From: Chrysomallon squamiferum
Lineage: Eukaryota > Mollusca > Gastropoda > Neomphalida > Peltospiridae
Assembly: GCA_012295275.1 (NCBI GenBank)
Contig: CM022671.1
Coordinates: forward strand, 16,893,956 to 16,957,955
Reading direction: 5' to 3'
DNA length: 64,000 nt
Both the position numbers and the translations under genes were made by a program. The notes beneath the pieces were generated by a model. It worked only from the letters and a program-made list of their open reading frames with translations. It was not told the DNA's origin and did not search any database. This document shows positions 63,304 to 64,000 of this stretch, piece after piece. Within the stretch, counting starts at the first letter, position 1; every line of letters starts with the position of its first letter.

Positions 63304-63346
63304 TCAATTAATTGTTTAATACTGGTTTTAGTATTTCTCGTTTCAG

Positions 63347-63542
63347 AATTTACCTCTTATTGCAATGGCCGATGACAAAGTTCTAGTGACGTTAGATGCT
63401 ATTTACAAAGCTCAGAAAGATCTCGCTAACAATTCTTCAGTTCTAAGGACACCGGTCTTAAAACACATGCAGAATTATTTTCCTGCAGCAGCTGAGCAAA
63501 ATGTTGACTTGTATTTCAAACTGGAAAACATGCAAACTATGG
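63347..63542 (+). CDS. First coding exon of a serine racemase / threonine dehydratase-type PLP enzyme (partial)
   Basis: Fold-type II PLP enzymes of this group deaminate or racemise serine and threonine. Only the first coding exon is in the window: ATG at 63365, after an 18-nt leader that follows a TTTCTCGTTTCAG acceptor, so a noncoding exon lies upstream. The 59 codons contain VTLDAIYKAQKDLANNSS, then RTPVL and VDLYFKLENMQTMG, ending in phase 1 at a GTAAGT donor. RTPVL and the KxExxQxxG motif are the hallmark of the N-terminal part of threonine dehydratases and serine racemases. The catalytic lysine (normally SFKIRG, immediately after this point) would be in the next exon beyond 64000. Whether it is a racemase or an ammonia-lyase cannot be decided from this exon. 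Confidence 0.8.
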
Positions 63543-63583
63543 GTAAGTTTTTATCATTATTTTATTTTATTTTATTTTATTAT

Positions 63584-63585
63584 AT

Positions 63586-63634
<49 letters not shown>

Positions 63635-63686
63635 ATATTTTTTTAATATTTTTTTGGGGTTATTTATTTATTTTTTTTTATGTTGT

Positions 63687-63725
<39 letters not shown>

Positions 63726-63728
63726 TTA
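63584..63728. repeat. (TTTA)n tetranucleotide arrays
   Basis: Two runs of TTTA repeats separated by a short T/G-rich spacer, in the first coding intron of the PLP-enzyme gene. Not coding. Confidence 0.95.
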
Positions 63729-64000
63729 GAGGCATACATGGGTGCATGGGTGTGTGTGTGTGTGTGTGTGAGACTTCATTATGAATCAGCAGAGTTGTAA
63801 TAATGAAACATATGATGTTATATAGAAAGGAAACATTTAATTTTAAAAATAATAATAATAATAATTCCAAATGTTGCGTTTAGTTATGAAGGATGGTGTA
63901 ACAGGTAAATTATTATGTAACACTTATTGACGATGTCAGTCATGCGCGATCATATCAAACAAAACAAATGGAAACGCCCTGTAAAATGTATGTACTGGAT
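63729..64000. other. Intron of the PLP-enzyme gene running off the window
   Basis: No exon seen to the window edge. It holds a GT repeat near 63749-63769 and otherwise unremarkable AT-rich sequence. Confidence 0.6.

Larger units (their letters stand above)
59898..63346. other. Intergenic stretch upstream of the PLP-enzyme gene
   Basis: No coding exon supported. It includes CA (60463-60494), CAA (60609-60660), a 580-bp AAC/AAT array (61140-61715), TTA (62044-62100) and GA (63219-63300) repeats. CCAAT-like motifs near 60134 and 60166 could belong to the promoter of the minus-strand small gene. A possible noncoding exon lies at 62485-62521. Confidence 0.55.

Overview
This is a window of AT-rich, intron-rich animal nuclear DNA. 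The genes are metazoan housekeeping genes with 300-1000 bp GT-AG introns, and the spaces between them are full of microsatellites (GT, GA, TA, TTA, TTTA, TATG, CAA). Gene content and compactness would fit an invertebrate such as a lophotrochozoan, but I cannot place the species from sequence alone.

Left part (1-31.2 kb): four conserved genes in two head-to-head pairs. ISY1 (minus, 3648-9112) and IMP4 (plus, 9613-13803) share a roughly 500 bp promoter region. BORCS6 (minus, 15714-18609) and NOL9 (plus, 20614-31192) share a roughly 2 kb one. ISY1 is a spliceosome factor. IMP4 (18S side) and NOL9 (ITS2/28S side) both act in rRNA processing. BORCS6 belongs to the BORC lysosome-positioning complex. 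Many introns hold decayed tandem repeats, and in NOL9 several of these repeat a splice site. The last IMP4 intron appears to end in TG rather than AG.

Middle part (30.7-52.36 kb): five head-to-tail copies (U1-U5) of a roughly 4.33 kb unit. Each unit starts inside the last NOL9 intron, so each carries the NOL9 terminal exon. Each also carries, on the minus strand and tail-to-tail with that exon, a gene for a repetitive protein. Its core is an 11-residue acidic repeat ending in SRVKR, like a secreted multi-peptide precursor cut at RxKR/KR sites. U3 and U4 have intact coding exons with a matching TATA box and hydrophobic leader exon. U1, U2 and U5 are broken. I do not recognise the family. This is the most interesting feature of the window.

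Right part (52.36-64 kb): a gene-poor, microsatellite-rich stretch. It holds one likely small secreted-peptide gene (minus, about 59.55-59.9 kb), one weaker short signal-peptide-like ORF (53340), and at the far end the first coding exon (63365-63542) of a fold-type II PLP enzyme related to serine racemase and threonine dehydratase. That gene runs off the window.
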